From: Clarireedia homoeocarpa
Taxonomy: Eukaryota > Ascomycota > Leotiomycetes > Helotiales > Rutstroemiaceae
Direction of reading: 5' to 3'
Assembly (NCBI GenBank): GCA_001465935.1
Contig: LNKV01000036.1
Span: 434,001-498,000 of the forward strand
DNA length: 64,000 nt
The notes beneath the pieces were generated by a model. That model did no database searches and had not been told where the DNA came from. It saw only the letters and a program-made list of their open reading frames with translations. Numbering within the stretch: the first letter of the stretch is position 1; each line of letters begins with the position of its first letter. Of this stretch, positions 36,501 to 47,699 are shown piece after piece. Position numbers and translations under genes: made by a program.

Positions 36501-39500
36501 ACACATCTGACTCACCTACCATTTAGTCACAAATCATTCGCTCATTCCACGCCCGTTGCACGAGACTTTACTTTCTGGGATCTGCTATCTTTTGATTCGT
36601 AGGCCTTTGAGCCTGGCTCCTGTGTGAGATATCTAATATTATCTTGGCATCTTGATTTATCGCCTTTCATCTATCACTAAGTCACACCTTGCAAAAGCCT
36701 CGCCTTTGAGGGTCGTTCCCTGAGGGACCCGATGTCGACTCATACCTCCGATCATTCATACGACTCACCTCATACTACACAACGATGGCAAGTCCAACGA
36801 AGACATAAATAAGACTTGAATTAAGTCTCATATTCGAGTTTTACTACCCATGAATATGTGTTGTACGATGGAAGGTGCTGACGTCGTTGAGGCAGGGATC
36901 CAGCACTTTTATCACTTTCTGCTTCAGTAGTATAACTCACGAAACATTCTTCTCTGCGAGTTTCTATACTTAAACTTCACATCAAAATGACTAAAATATA
37001 TCAGTGTGACCAAATAAACAAAAATTCGAAAAATAAATGCGAAACTTACTTGTCTGAATCATCACCCAAACGTATCGATACCCATACAGAGACTTGCGTC
37101 ATTCACCGTGAATATTTGCCATTTCCATTACTTTGTACGATGTACAAATCGAGGGAAGACTGACTCACATAATTTTTGGCTTAGATATGCATTGATGCGC
37201 TTGATGCATCATATCCCTATCGTCTTATAATGATATTACGGAGGGTTCCTGCGCGAAGTGTTGTTCCGCTGGGGCAAAACAGCGATTGTTGAAAAGCAGC
37301 ACTTGTAGTTGTATTCCGGCTATCCAGCAGCCTCATATACAATGCTCCAACTTTTAAAATTCTAGGAGGATGCTTTCTGTAGTATCTAAAGACCTACAAC
37401 TCCTAGATTCGCTTTTGTAAGTTTCGGTGCATGAGTCGTGGAGAAGTGCTTTCTAACTAGGCTGACAGCTCGTTGTCGAGATTCTTCGAAATACTTGCTT
37501 GTACCCTTAAAGAAATATTTATTCCTTCCAGAAGCTTATTTTCACTTCAGATGTATTTCAGTTCTTCTTTTCTACGAAAAGTTCCAATTATTAATATCCT
37601 TATCATGTACATCAGCCCTGATGGTCGCACAGCATCCATCCCCTTTTTTCAAGCGAATCTGCATACACACACCATCCACTTCGTACAGTAAGACGGACGA
37701 AAGACAAACCGACTACATTGTATTCAACATCTCTCACTTGATAGTTTCTATTCTTCTTTATATCATTCCGTACTTGCGTCGAGCGCTAAAAATACCATGT
37801 TAACTGCGTTGCGGTTTTTTCCAACTGGGATATTTATTGGTCAAGTGGTTGAACTGGTCTCAAGAAGAGATCTCTGAGAGTTTCGTGATAGGGCTTCGAG
37901 ATTTTATCCATCTCTCAGTGCCATCGTGGTCTACAATGGATATTCATTCGCAACGTACCTTCCCTGTATTGTCGAATACCTGTCACCGAAGAGCAACGTG
38001 ATGTGTGATACATCACTCTGATTGCTGGTTCTAGGTAGCACAGATTTGAAAATCTATCGCACTAATACATACCACTATATATGAAGGAAATTGGGACCAA
38101 CTCTAAGGTTTATTACACTGTCACACCGCCGGATACTACCTAATGATGCCGCATTAATCTGATATTAAATTTAATACAAACCAGCGCTAAAATAGTGCTT
38201 TGATGCGTATAATTAAGCAGCCTGAGAGTCAAACGGGCAAGTTGCAGTCTCATCTCTTTATCCTACTTTGGACGTCGAATTTGGAGTTAATTGAACTTGG
38301 ATAAAAACAACATCCACGACCACAAAGTCACAGACTGTGTTCGTTCTCTGCTGGAATGTTGTAAGATCGCTAGGTCGTTGTTTCAGATATTCACAGGCTT
38401 ATAAGATATCAGCGCCAAGACCTACCATCCACAGACCACGAGCAGACTAAGTTTGAAGAAAAAAAGACTCCCTCACGCCAATTGCTTACTGGCCATTGAC
38501 TGAGGCCAGCCTAAAGCTAGTAGCAGCTACTATTCCTCTTCTCCGTCCACTGTTTCTTCCTCGTAAGGACATGCTTTCCATTCCGAAAAGATGGCTTAGT
38601 GCTGTATCCGGCATTAACCAGTATTTGAGAGCAAGGTCAGATGCCGGCTCAGAAAATGTTTCAATCTCTGAGGAGCCTCTCCACAGGTGAGTCTATGCAA
38701 CGGCAAACACCTATCAACAGATTGATATATGCTGAAAGCTCATTTGTTCGGGGCAAATGATATTGAGGCAAAGGGAGGATTCAAAAGCACAGCGCGAGCA
38801 CATGAAATGCAGCCCATCAAGGGCGATAGAAACTCAAGCATCCGTAAACAAACGATATTTGTTAGAAAGAATTATAATGTAGAAGAAGCTTGTTCCCCTT
38901 GAGATCAACTCTCATCATTGCCGCTAGTTGCTGGAGAAGGTTGCTTTGTTCTCCACGGCTTTACATGTAAGATAGGTATGATGGAGGGGTAACGGACTAA
39001 GAAAATGATTCATTAGTACTGTAGTTTGTATTCGTAGCATATATTTTAGACCCAGAAAGTAATATATAATACTCAGAAGCTGCGTTATATGCGTATTCTC
39101 CAAGGGTAGTCGCGCGATTGTTGATTCGACTATGTGAGGGGTTATCAGCGGTGATAACCATACAGGTGCTCACACTTAAGAAGGACATGCTTGATTTTAT
39201 CAAAAGTATGCAGTGATAAAATTAGGCATTGGGCTTCTAGAAACTGTTAATGGCGGGATGTATGCCGTCCAGTACGTCGAAAGGTCAAAGGTGCCAAATA
39301 GTGATTATGAGGTATCGTGGGAGTAAGCGGAGTACATGAGAGAGCTAGACTATAAGGTGGGAAAAGCTTCGAGTGTAAAAATTAGCTGTGCCAGATAATT
39401 GTGAAAGGTAGTCGGTCGCTCAGTTATTTGACGAAAGATTTGTGGAAGCTGGTTCGGGCAAAAGCGATTTAAGTGCGTAAAATAGATTCCGTTAGGTCGC

Positions 39501-39978
39501 CCAAGCCCTCAACCCGAGTCGGCAGGTGAGAGTGGTGGTGAGTCGTCTATACCCCAAGTAATTGAAGCGGTATTCATCGTGCTTGCCAATGTTTAAAGAC
39601 TATCTCGCCAACCTCCTTGACCTTAACCTCAAGCTCTACAGACTTTGCTGCTATCTTGTCCTTCCCGCAGCTAGCGGTATAGTAGCCACTCTCACACATA
39701 CATAATAAACCTATAAATTACTTAATCGAGAGTGCAATTTCGGTTCAGTCATCACGCTGAAGACAGAAGGTCTCGATATCTGATGATCAACTTTGTTGGA
39801 TCTGTTTGTGGTACTTCAACCCATCATCTGACACTTGAATATCAGTAGCATTACCAGTTTGCAATTGAATCTCAAGGTATGGCTACTCACTGAAGCCTGA
39901 AATCTCCTTGACTTATTCCCCTTCGCAGGGTCCAATATTGGTGACTATTAGGGATAGGTAAAGTTTGGGTATAAATTG
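33521..39978. other. 6.5-kb gene-poor region downstream of the Myb/SANT-like gene
   Basis: Mostly A+T-rich sequence with no supported gene. It contains an A21 run at 34786-34806 and a 21-bp tandem duplication directly after it. ORFs such as 37438-37803 lack recognisable features. The first few hundred bases are probably the 3' UTR of the regulator. Confidence 0.5.
34786..34849. repeat. A21 run followed by a 21-bp imperfect duplication
   Basis: An uninterrupted A tract at 34786-34806 is followed by two copies of ACAGTCCCAAACTAAYGCCTG (34806-34826 and 34829-34849), differing at one base. The poly-A end next to a duplication could be a retroposition scar, but no target duplication is obvious. 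Confidence 0.85.
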
Positions 39979-41344
39979 TTACAAATAATACTTCAAACTT
40001 CTTCTTTGCTTCATTCTTCTCTTCCGAGAAGTTGCGCTTGGTAAAAAGTCTGGTTGTTCACCAAGTGTACCTAAAACATCGCCCACATAATTGCTAGCCT
40101 TGACGCCCGCTGCGAAAGTACTGTCCCATCCATTCAAAATACCTTCAACTACCTTTACGCCAGCCAAATAAATGTTCAAGATGGACGGCTCATACCCCTG
40201 GGACTCTACGAGCAGATTGTCCAAGATCGTCTGATTAACATGTGGGCGATCGAAGTCCGATGCGGTGCGCATGATGATTATGCGAGAGAAATCGACAAGG
40301 TTCGTGGTAGCTGCTCGAAGAAGAGCCTCGAGAGTAGCGTTGTCTTCTTGCTGTGTGCTACAGTATACAGCGCTTCCATTTGTCCATCGCGAGGTAGTGT
40401 TTTCGAACGCATTGGCAAGCAGCTCTCCTGTAAAATAGACGTCTGACGATGCGGTGTCACAGGCCACGACACTTGGTGGTTGGGCACCTAGAGCATATAT
40501 GGGATTCTCTCCGTAGAGTGCTCGGTAGGCTATCGCATCGGCTGTATCATTAAGTGTAGCGTTGCGGGCAAATGTCATAGCTACTTGCTTCAGGTCGTCA
40601 TTGACTTCAAAGACTTCCGTGCCGTAGATTTCAACCAAGCCATCAGTGGGAGAAGACCCTCCTTGGGGGAAATAGCCGGTAGTCCAGTTGGTAGGCTTTT
40701 CTCGTGCATCAATTTCATATTGCAGCGCTACGGCTACGGCGAAACGAGCGAAAGTTACAGCCTTTAATGACTCCTGTTAGTAATATGGCAAAAGAATGTC
40801 TTCTGGGAAATACTCACACCGATGGTGGTGACCTTGGGTGAGACGCCTGCAATCCCCGCGATTAGAAAGTAAGTTTGGTGTAGGTCGAAAAGAGGCGAAT
40901 GTGCTATCGAGTTAACCGTGACGGCGGCGTTGATTTCTAAGCCCTCAATTATTTTATGATTTCGTGTCAAAGGACAAACCAATCTTACCTCCCTCGCCGG
41001 TCGTAACCTGGCATACTTGTCCATCCGCCGTGCAGTGTACCTGAGGGAATAATGGGGAAATTCCTGGCACAGTGATATTTTGGGCTAGAATATCAAATTC
41101 CGGAATTCCATACCATGCTACACCTTCATCGGAAAACTGTGGCCCAATTTAAGGTTCAGTGCACTGGGTGAGACGCAAATTGAGTTTTCCTGCTTACCAT
41201 TGATATGATGAAGACCTTGGGAGTAATTGGATAAGAACCATTGCTGTATCCTGCCCGAGGCTGGAAAGAAACATGCGAAATTTGCGATGCCGCAGCCAAG
41301 GAGCTTAGAAACAATAATGCAGCGATAACAGCTGGGTAACCCAT
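39979..41344 (-). CDS. NUP-family protein (purine nucleoside permease type), secreted
   Basis: Exons 41344-41198, 41136-40989, 40936-40818 and 40761-39979 join in phase to 398 aa. Residues 1-19 (M-G-Y-P-A-V-I-A-A-L-L-F-L-S-S-L-A-A-A) form a signal peptide. Family marks of the NUP group follow: P-K-V-F-I-I-S-M-F near 45, G-I-P-E-F-D near 60, V-C-Q-V-T-T-G-E-G-E-I-N-A-A split by intron 2, F-L-I-A-G-I-A-G-V-S-P, and M-R-T-A-S-D-F-D-R-P near 310. The family is named after a Candida nucleoside permease, but the protein has a nucleoside-phosphorylase-like fold and no membrane helices apart from the signal peptide. A secreted nucleoside hydrolase or phosphorylase role is therefore at least as likely as transport. 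Several N-glycosylation sequons fit secretion. It ends in a very basic tail. Confidence 0.87.
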
Positions 41345-42048
41345 ATCGAACGTTTGATAGCAAATGATACGACACAGAAGGATAAAGAAATGACGCTGAG
41401 AATGTAAGGCTAATGTAACTCTGTGGACACGGAAGGATAGGCAGCTACTTGTATAATTTTGAAGCTTCACTCTAGAAAAATAAGTGGCAGGAAAATGGCA
41501 GGCTGATGACATGGGGGTGGTATTTGACCTGAATGGTGCATGCATATCTACAAGGGTCCTGACTCCACAAACAAGGGTTGAGGGAAACTGTGGGGATGAG
41601 ATTCACTTAACTACGGAAGAGACTACAGAAGTTATTCAATCGTACGGCATAAGACCGTAATATAGCCGTTGGACCGAAATGAGGCCATTCAGAGATTTAG
41701 CTAGATTTATGTAGTACAGGAGAGCAGGCCTATTTAGTCTTGCTCAAAGCCTATAGTTTAAGAAGGATTAGACTTACCTTAACCAAGCACGGAATCACCT
41801 ACTTATATCGAGTGATTCTTGGTGCCACGGTTGAGAAGTCAACCCACAGAAACGGACTAGGATCCATGAATTGAATTGGTCAAATACTATGTACCAAACA
41901 AAAAACATAGCATACTCCAAGCAAAATACCAAGGCAAAACATATAGTGTGCCACAAATAAGAGATCGTGGAATACCCTCCGAATACCCTTCTAAATCCTC
42001 CAAGTATCGTACAACCTTCAGATCGATATCTAATCAAAGAACGATCAT
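41345..42048. other. Intergenic between two minus-strand genes
   Basis: 0.7 kb that should contain the promoter of the NUP-family gene and the 3' UTR of the receptor gene. Nothing else is seen. Confidence 0.55.
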
Positions 42049-43492
42049 TTAAAAAGAGCTGGATTCCCTAACTTGAGTTGAAAGTGCAATCCTTGTTGTC
42101 TTCATAATCCCCGGCGAAGCTGGATATTCTGCGTGGATATCCTCAATGTGATCGCTCATTGTTGCTTTGATATCTGTTGTATTACGGAGATTACTTGTGG
42201 AACTGAACCCGTGTAATTCTTTTCGTGGCAATTCTTGTAAGGGAAATCCAGAGTGCGATTTCGACAATGAGTCTAAGTGAGACTTGCTGGTGAGATAGCT
42301 TAGCAGTGAGCTGGCTTTGAGGACGAGGCCTTGGAGAATAGGTTTGATGGTAGGTAGGCATGCGGCGATGATGCCGCAGATAGTTTCTAGGCTATTTGGT
42401 TGCGAGGAAAGTGTCAGCAAGTTTCTAGGTAAATAGATAGTAAGAAGATCGTATACACAATTAACAGACATGCTGGTAGTCATCTAAAAAAGACCGAAAC
42501 AACTTACTCGATCCAAATATTCCAAGGTAAATCATTATCTAGTGCGAATTCCATTAGCACTGGCTTTCATATGAAGTATCTCTTGGGTGCCCACAGGTTA
42601 TGTCTTCGTAGTCTTCTGTGTTTGCTATGTAGGTTCTAATGATAGCGCACGCTGCTGTACTAAACTTCTTAGTTGGAATTATTCTTTCGCAAACTTGGGT
42701 TTTTTCATGAATATACTCACAAGAAACCCAGCCCCATGAGGGAACAAATTCCCACTTTGACTCGAATACTGATATGAACGTTCCATAGAAATACAATAGG
42801 AAGAGTTGAGAAGACAAGATCACAGAAAGCAGACGCAGCTTGTCTAATGTGTTAGTCATCACTTTTGAATTGAGGGTAGCACATAGCACGTCTCACCTCC
42901 CTGAAATATTCCCATCTCCTGCTGCCTTTTTGCCGGCCAACAGCTCCCTGGTACTTCCGGATCCCAGAGCTTCTTTGCCGGAGTACATTGCGCCAGCATT
43001 GTAGTGGCTGAGAGAAGATTGCCAACAATATTAAGTATATTCACAAAGTGCAAAACCAATCTCCAGACACGCGCCGTCTGCATGTTTATGAACACACGGT
43101 GAATGAATATGAAAATGGATATCTTAGTGAACATAGCCGCCAGTCCGAGCGGAAGTGATTGGACATAATCCCACTTCACCGCCTGGTAGAGATCAGTTTC
43201 AGATGTAATAGTGTCGATGTGTTTTCCAAGTCCATAGTGCTCGGCGGTCATTCCCATACCAAGCCCAACGAGAGCAATTACCTGCACCTTCGTTAGTTTG
43301 GGAACAACATAAGAAAGGCTGAATGGCAATATTCACCGTTGCAACAACAATGAAGAAGTCATCGTAACCTAAATTCTTGGTTTTCACAGCTCTGTAATAG
43401 ATTCTACTAATGAGCACGCTGAGAGCCAAGGCTAGAAAGATCCCCACAATGATATCGAGGATATATCCTCTGTTAACACTTGTACTCGACAT
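42049..43492 (-). CDS. PTH11-like seven-helix receptor (fungal rhodopsin-type domain), six exons
   Basis: Exons 43492-43337, 43281-42897, 42843-42721, 42654-42595, 42538-42508 and 42391-42049 join in phase to 365 aa. Helix 1 is I-L-D-I-I-V-G-I-F-L-A-L-A-L-S-V-L. The family signature follows: R-I-Y-Y-R...N-L-G-Y-D-D-F-F-I-V (helix 2), an acidic/aromatic loop, F-T-K-I-S-I-F-I-F-I-H-R-V-F, then C-T-P-A-K-K-L-W-D-P...G-S-C-W before later helices, and E-T-I-C-G-I-I-A-A-C-L-P-T-I-K-P ending helix 7. The ~90-residue Ser-rich tail is cytoplasmic. Such proteins sit in the plasma membrane, and some sense surfaces or hosts. The ligand is unknown. Exons 4 and 5 are very short (60 and 31 nt), so those junctions are less certain than the rest. 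No CFEM domain is present. Confidence 0.82.
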
Positions 43493-43963
43493 AAGGTGCT
43501 GTTGAAGCGCACTATCGATTGAGGTGGTTGAAAATGACCAGGCAACTTGAAATTCTTTGCTTCAAGTTGTGTGGGGTTCAATCTTGTTTGTATATTATCA
43601 TACTCAACGATATAAATAGCTCTGTATCTGTAATTGGATGGATAATAACCTATCTTATGGTTGATCTTTCTGCTATCTCCATCTGCTTTCTGCTGTCCAA
43701 CCATCTCAAATATCATCCCTGAGACAGTGTGATCTTTATGCACACACGAGACCCTAACTTGATCCATAGTGTTTGTATCCCTGCTTTCCTAGCCGTAGAC
43801 ACGTTGCGATCTACATGTAAACTGGGCGCAGGCTTACTCTATGCACTTTTTGTTATCTTTCTATCAAGGCTACGACATTGCACTAAGGCTCAAATAAATC
43901 AGAATATAAACATGAATAAAATTTCATATCATTATTTTCGCTAAGAATTTTGAACTCTTTAAA

Positions 43964-44020
43964 TATACGATAGTAAATTGAAGATAACCTTTTTACTATC
44001 GTATAATTGCTCTTAGCAAT
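43964..44020. repeat. Perfect inverted repeat (14-bp arms) plus adjacent 6-bp hairpin
   Basis: Arm TATACGATAGTAAA at 43964-43977 is exactly complementary to 43992-44005 across a 14-nt loop. It is followed at once by ATTGCT-CTT-AGCAAT (44006-44020). It could form a cruciform or be a relic of a small transposon end. Confidence 0.85.
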
Positions 44021-44560
44021 CGCATTTGAAGAAAAGGAAATGTGGTATCAGGCACAACATAACGCCCTGAAAAGGAAAGTGAGTAAGAATTTAATGTAAC
44101 TGTCACATCCAATAAGGTTCTAGGCCACTACTACTAGTACTTATTAAGCTTAAGTACAGCATATACGGGCGGATAAATAAAAACCAATCAACAATGCAAC
44201 CACACCGGCACTACTTCGTACAAAACAGGTTCTGAGGACATATCCCTTAAGGTTAACTGCGACAAGCACCTTCCCCATCTTATTTTTGGTGAGCTGCGAA
44301 GTATCAAAGCAGATCGCCTCAATAGATAATCCGTGCCACCAGGATACATGACACCCATATTTCTATAATTGGAGAACAGGCCTCTCCCAGCTCCCAGGTT
44401 CGAAGTGATGGCACTCCTACCATTCACCCATCCCTCGCTTACCACCTACCCCATGGGGTAACTCGCGGCCCCCAACAATGTTGCTTTTCTCTCTAGGCAT
44501 GGTTTGAGGCGTGAGTTAGCACCACATGAAGTTCCATCCTGAGCAAACATGTCAGCGCTC

Positions 44561-44611
44561 CTGTGAAACCAAATATAAGCCCAAATTGTCTCACTTTTGG
44601 AGTTTTCACAG
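44561..44611. repeat. Dispersed repeat copy A
   Basis: 51 bp beginning CTGTGAAA and ending TTTTCACAG, so the ends are inverted. It shares AACCAAATATAAGCCCAAAT and TCACTTTTGGAGTTTTCACA with a second copy 3 kb downstream in the same orientation. Confidence 0.85.
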
Positions 44612-46306
44612 CTCCGCAAAATAGGAGTCAGATATGTCGTGGCTTTTAGTGCTGTCGGAAGTTTGAAAGAAGAGGTCCAGCCCAGAGACTTCTTGATTGC
44701 AGACTAAGTGATCGATCGAACTAAAGGCGTAGATCTTCCTCTTACTGTGCACATATTCTCCCAATTCATAAATAGACTAATCGCCCTACGCAGTAATATG
44801 GATTAGACCACGGAACTTTTTCGAAAGCGGCGTCGTGAGACACGTGGGCTTCGCTGATTTATTTGATAACTTGCTAAGAGGCGTTATAATCAAAGCTATC
44901 AAACAGGAAGATATACTTCAAGGACACGACATCCTGGTTCACGAAAAGGGGACTTTAATCTATATGGGTAATTCTTATTCCTTTAAGCTTGAAATTGGGC
45001 CCTCGACTTGTTTTCTTTTGGGTCTAATTGCCAGCAGGGTTAACTCCAGATTCCTCTAGAAGGACCACAAATTTCCACCCGCGCAGAATCTCAGCTCGCC
45101 AGAATCTGAGCTAGCGTATGCTACGATATATACTCAACCAATGATGTGGTGTTGGTGGAGGTGGTAATAGGGCGAATGCGCGCTAACGTGGAGAATGCTA
45201 CTGTACTGTAAGCGCATGGTGACATCGTAGCTGGATAAATTGGGAGATAGCAATAAGGGGCTCCAGGATATTATTTCAGGAAAGCAGTGGGAAGGAAATT
45301 CAAAGCAGGTGGCTGAGACGACTAAGGAAGAGCGGGGAAGAAAGAGAGCCTTGCTTCGCTTTTTCCAGAACATTTCCGGCAGGAAGTAATCGGCGGTGTC
45401 TACTCAAAAACCTCTACTAGAGGTTGATACTTATCAATGTATTTTCTGTTTTACTTTTGCAGTCTATAGAACCCTGTTGTTAGTATACAAGCAGAATATA
45501 CAAAGAGTTAAGTGCGACGGGGAGGAACCGAGGAATTGAAGTGGTTTAAGTACCCAGAACTTAGCTCCTGCCTAGGTTGCACCCGAGTCCTTCGTACCTG
45601 ATACCTGCCTACGCCCTTTGCCTGCGATGCTCTCTTACATTAATACTAAATTTATAATGAAAAAGCCTTACTAGCAATTTTAACCTACTTTCATTCTTTT
45701 ATAAAAAAGAATAGTACTATAATATTTTGTTTGAAACTTACTTCTGCATTTATATATAAACTCTTTATTAACCGTTTTTCCTTTTCTTCTTCCTTTTTCC
45801 CCCCCCTGACTAATCTAATTAGACTGAGTCCGAATAAAGCAGACCAGGACGACATGAAAACAAGTAGCCGCGGGTCTTCTCACGACCGCGATGATCTATG
45901 TTTTCCTTGGCGGGGTAATTTCATGGCTTCGCTCCCCGACCCCGACCCCCACATACGACGCGCTTTTACCCCACGACACCGAGGTAGGAATGTAAAGAAT
46001 CAGCCGTGTTTCTGGATCTCGAAACGCTCAAGGGGTGATCCGGTCCATAGAGATATTGCGGAAAGGTGACGAGGACTTTACAACATTGAGTCTTTGCTTG
46101 AATTGCCGAGAACAACGATGGTCGGCGTTATTCGACGCAGAACATTGGCATCAGAATGGCTTCAATGGTTGGTTTGATTCAGTACAAGTCAACTATATTG
46201 AATGTTTTCCTTCATAAGTCGGAACAATACCTCTACATGATTCTTTCATTCCTATTCTTTCTTCTGCAGTGACTGCCTTATCATAAACACCAATAAACCA
46301 CCCAAA

Positions 46307-47215
46307 ATGAAGACTAGTGTTATACCTTTCACGGTTCGTTCTGTCCCTGCTAATTGTCACCTGATTACTATGTATACTGATTTCAATTCTACTCATAACT
46401 GGAACAGGCAGCCATGGCAACCGAGTACTGTCAAAACTACACGGATGGTATCACCGAGAGCATGAATGAAGTTTGAGAGTGGACGAGCCCTGAGTTTGAA
46501 GATGCCGATAAGATGTCTTCGCCACTTCAGGGTGCCACTAACAAGTTCATTGCTGAGATACTGAAGCCCAAAAGAAGTGCGAAGTCCAATCTCCGTTTAT
46601 GGCACTTATTTGAATCTAACGTTCATTGATCAGTTCTCGAAATCGGAAGTTACTCGGAATTCAGCGCTGTCTCCTGGTTCGAGGCAACAAAGAAGAACAA
46701 AGCGGAGATCATCACCCTTGAGATCAAGCCGCGCATGATCAATGCTACGAAGAGAGTTATTGAGAAATACAAGATGCAATAACGAGTCCACCTGATTGAG
46801 GGGCCAGCCCAAGAAAGCCTGAAAACATTGACTGGTACCTTTGGTATCATCTTTGTTGACGCTGACAAGGAAGGCTATGAGGGCTATGTCAAGCAGACTC
46901 TTAACGCGAAGCTGTTGGTTCCCGATGGCATTATCATTTGTGATAACAGTGAGTCGATTGCATCTTCTATCTACTTCCGCTTTCCATTTGTTGGAGGATG
47001 AAAGGATCCCTTACTAAAATTTACTAGTCTTCTCGCGTGGTTTGGCCATCGACCCAACTGGTGGTGCACATCTGAGACAGGATCTTGTTCCATATTGGAT
47101 CGAGTGTGGCAAAGCAATGAGAAAACTAAATGCTTTCTGCAAGGAGGACCCAAGAGTTGACTGCCTTGTAATGCCATTGTTTGATGGCATGTCCATCCTA
47201 AAGTGGAAGAACTGA
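46307..47215 (+). pseudogene. O-methyltransferase (CCoAOMT-type fungal) with two nonsense codons
   Basis: Splice sites are preserved: introns run from about 46334 (GTTCGT to GAACAG), from the GTGCGA after the K-P-K-R motif to GATCAG, and from GTGAGT after I-I-C-D-N to TACTAG. The conceptual product has the SAM-dependent methyltransferase order: E-F-E-D-A-D-K-M-S-S-P-L-Q-G, L-E-I-G-S-Y-S-E-F-S-A (SAM loop), I-I-T-L-E-I, L-I-E-G-P-A-Q-E-S-L, I-I-F-V-D-A-D-K-E-G-Y and the C-terminal I-L-K-W-K-N. The frame is broken only by TGA at 46474-46476 and TAA at 46780-46782. Both can arise by single C:G to T:A transitions, as expected of RIP-type mutation. No frameshift was seen, which implies recent loss. 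Sequencing error at both sites is unlikely but possible. The methyl acceptor is unknown. Confidence 0.85.
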
Positions 47216-47699
47216 TCATGGCCATGAGATGGTATTGACTGAAGTCTAGAGTTATGGAGGACAAGGAATCAATATATGAAATCCTTCTCCGTCAACAATA
47301 ATATTCTTGATCAGCCACCGTGGAACTTGTCGTTCGTATTGTGGTGATTTTTCACATGGTTCGCGTGCTACTTTGAATACATAGCTCTACTTATTTGCAG
47401 CTGCGCTGGCTGGTTCTAAGTATCCAGCTTCAAAGCCCCCACAGTCGTTACGTCAGATCGGCGATGAATGTCACCAAATGACCCGGTCTGGATTAGCTAT
47501 TCTTCCCTCGGCCAATTCTCCAGATTTAGTTTGTACAAGTTGCAGTATCTATAATTACAGCTCATTCTAATATGTATATCTCTCAGTAAAACCTTAGCCT
47601 CGTGTCACAATCGATATTCATTTTTGTTAGGCTGTAAAACCAAATATAAGCCCAAATTGTCACTTCTCTAGAAGTGGCGTCACTTTTGGAGTTTTCACA
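47216..47699. other. Spacer between the OMT relic and the dehydrogenase relic
   Basis: Contains no ORF of note. Its right end carries the second copy of the dispersed repeat. Confidence 0.5.
47632..47699. repeat. Dispersed repeat copy B
   Basis: 68 bp matching the copy at 44561-44611 but with about 17 extra bases in the middle, including a CACTTCTCTAGAAGTG near-palindrome. It directly abuts the dehydrogenase relic. The two copies lie in direct orientation and bracket the O-methyltransferase pseudogene. Confidence 0.85.

Larger units (their letters stand above)
43493..46306. other. 2.8-kb gene-free stretch at the edge of the decayed cluster
   Basis: No intact gene is seen. It contains a perfect 14-bp inverted repeat (43964-44005), a dispersed repeat copy (44561-44611) and A+T-rich DNA near 45640-45800. 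An 74-codon ORF at 44835-45059 has no family resemblance I recognise. Confidence 0.5.

Noticed and set aside
37438..37803. 121-codon ORF in the gene desert
   Set aside because: No family resemblance, A+T-rich codon use unlike the real genes, and no start context.
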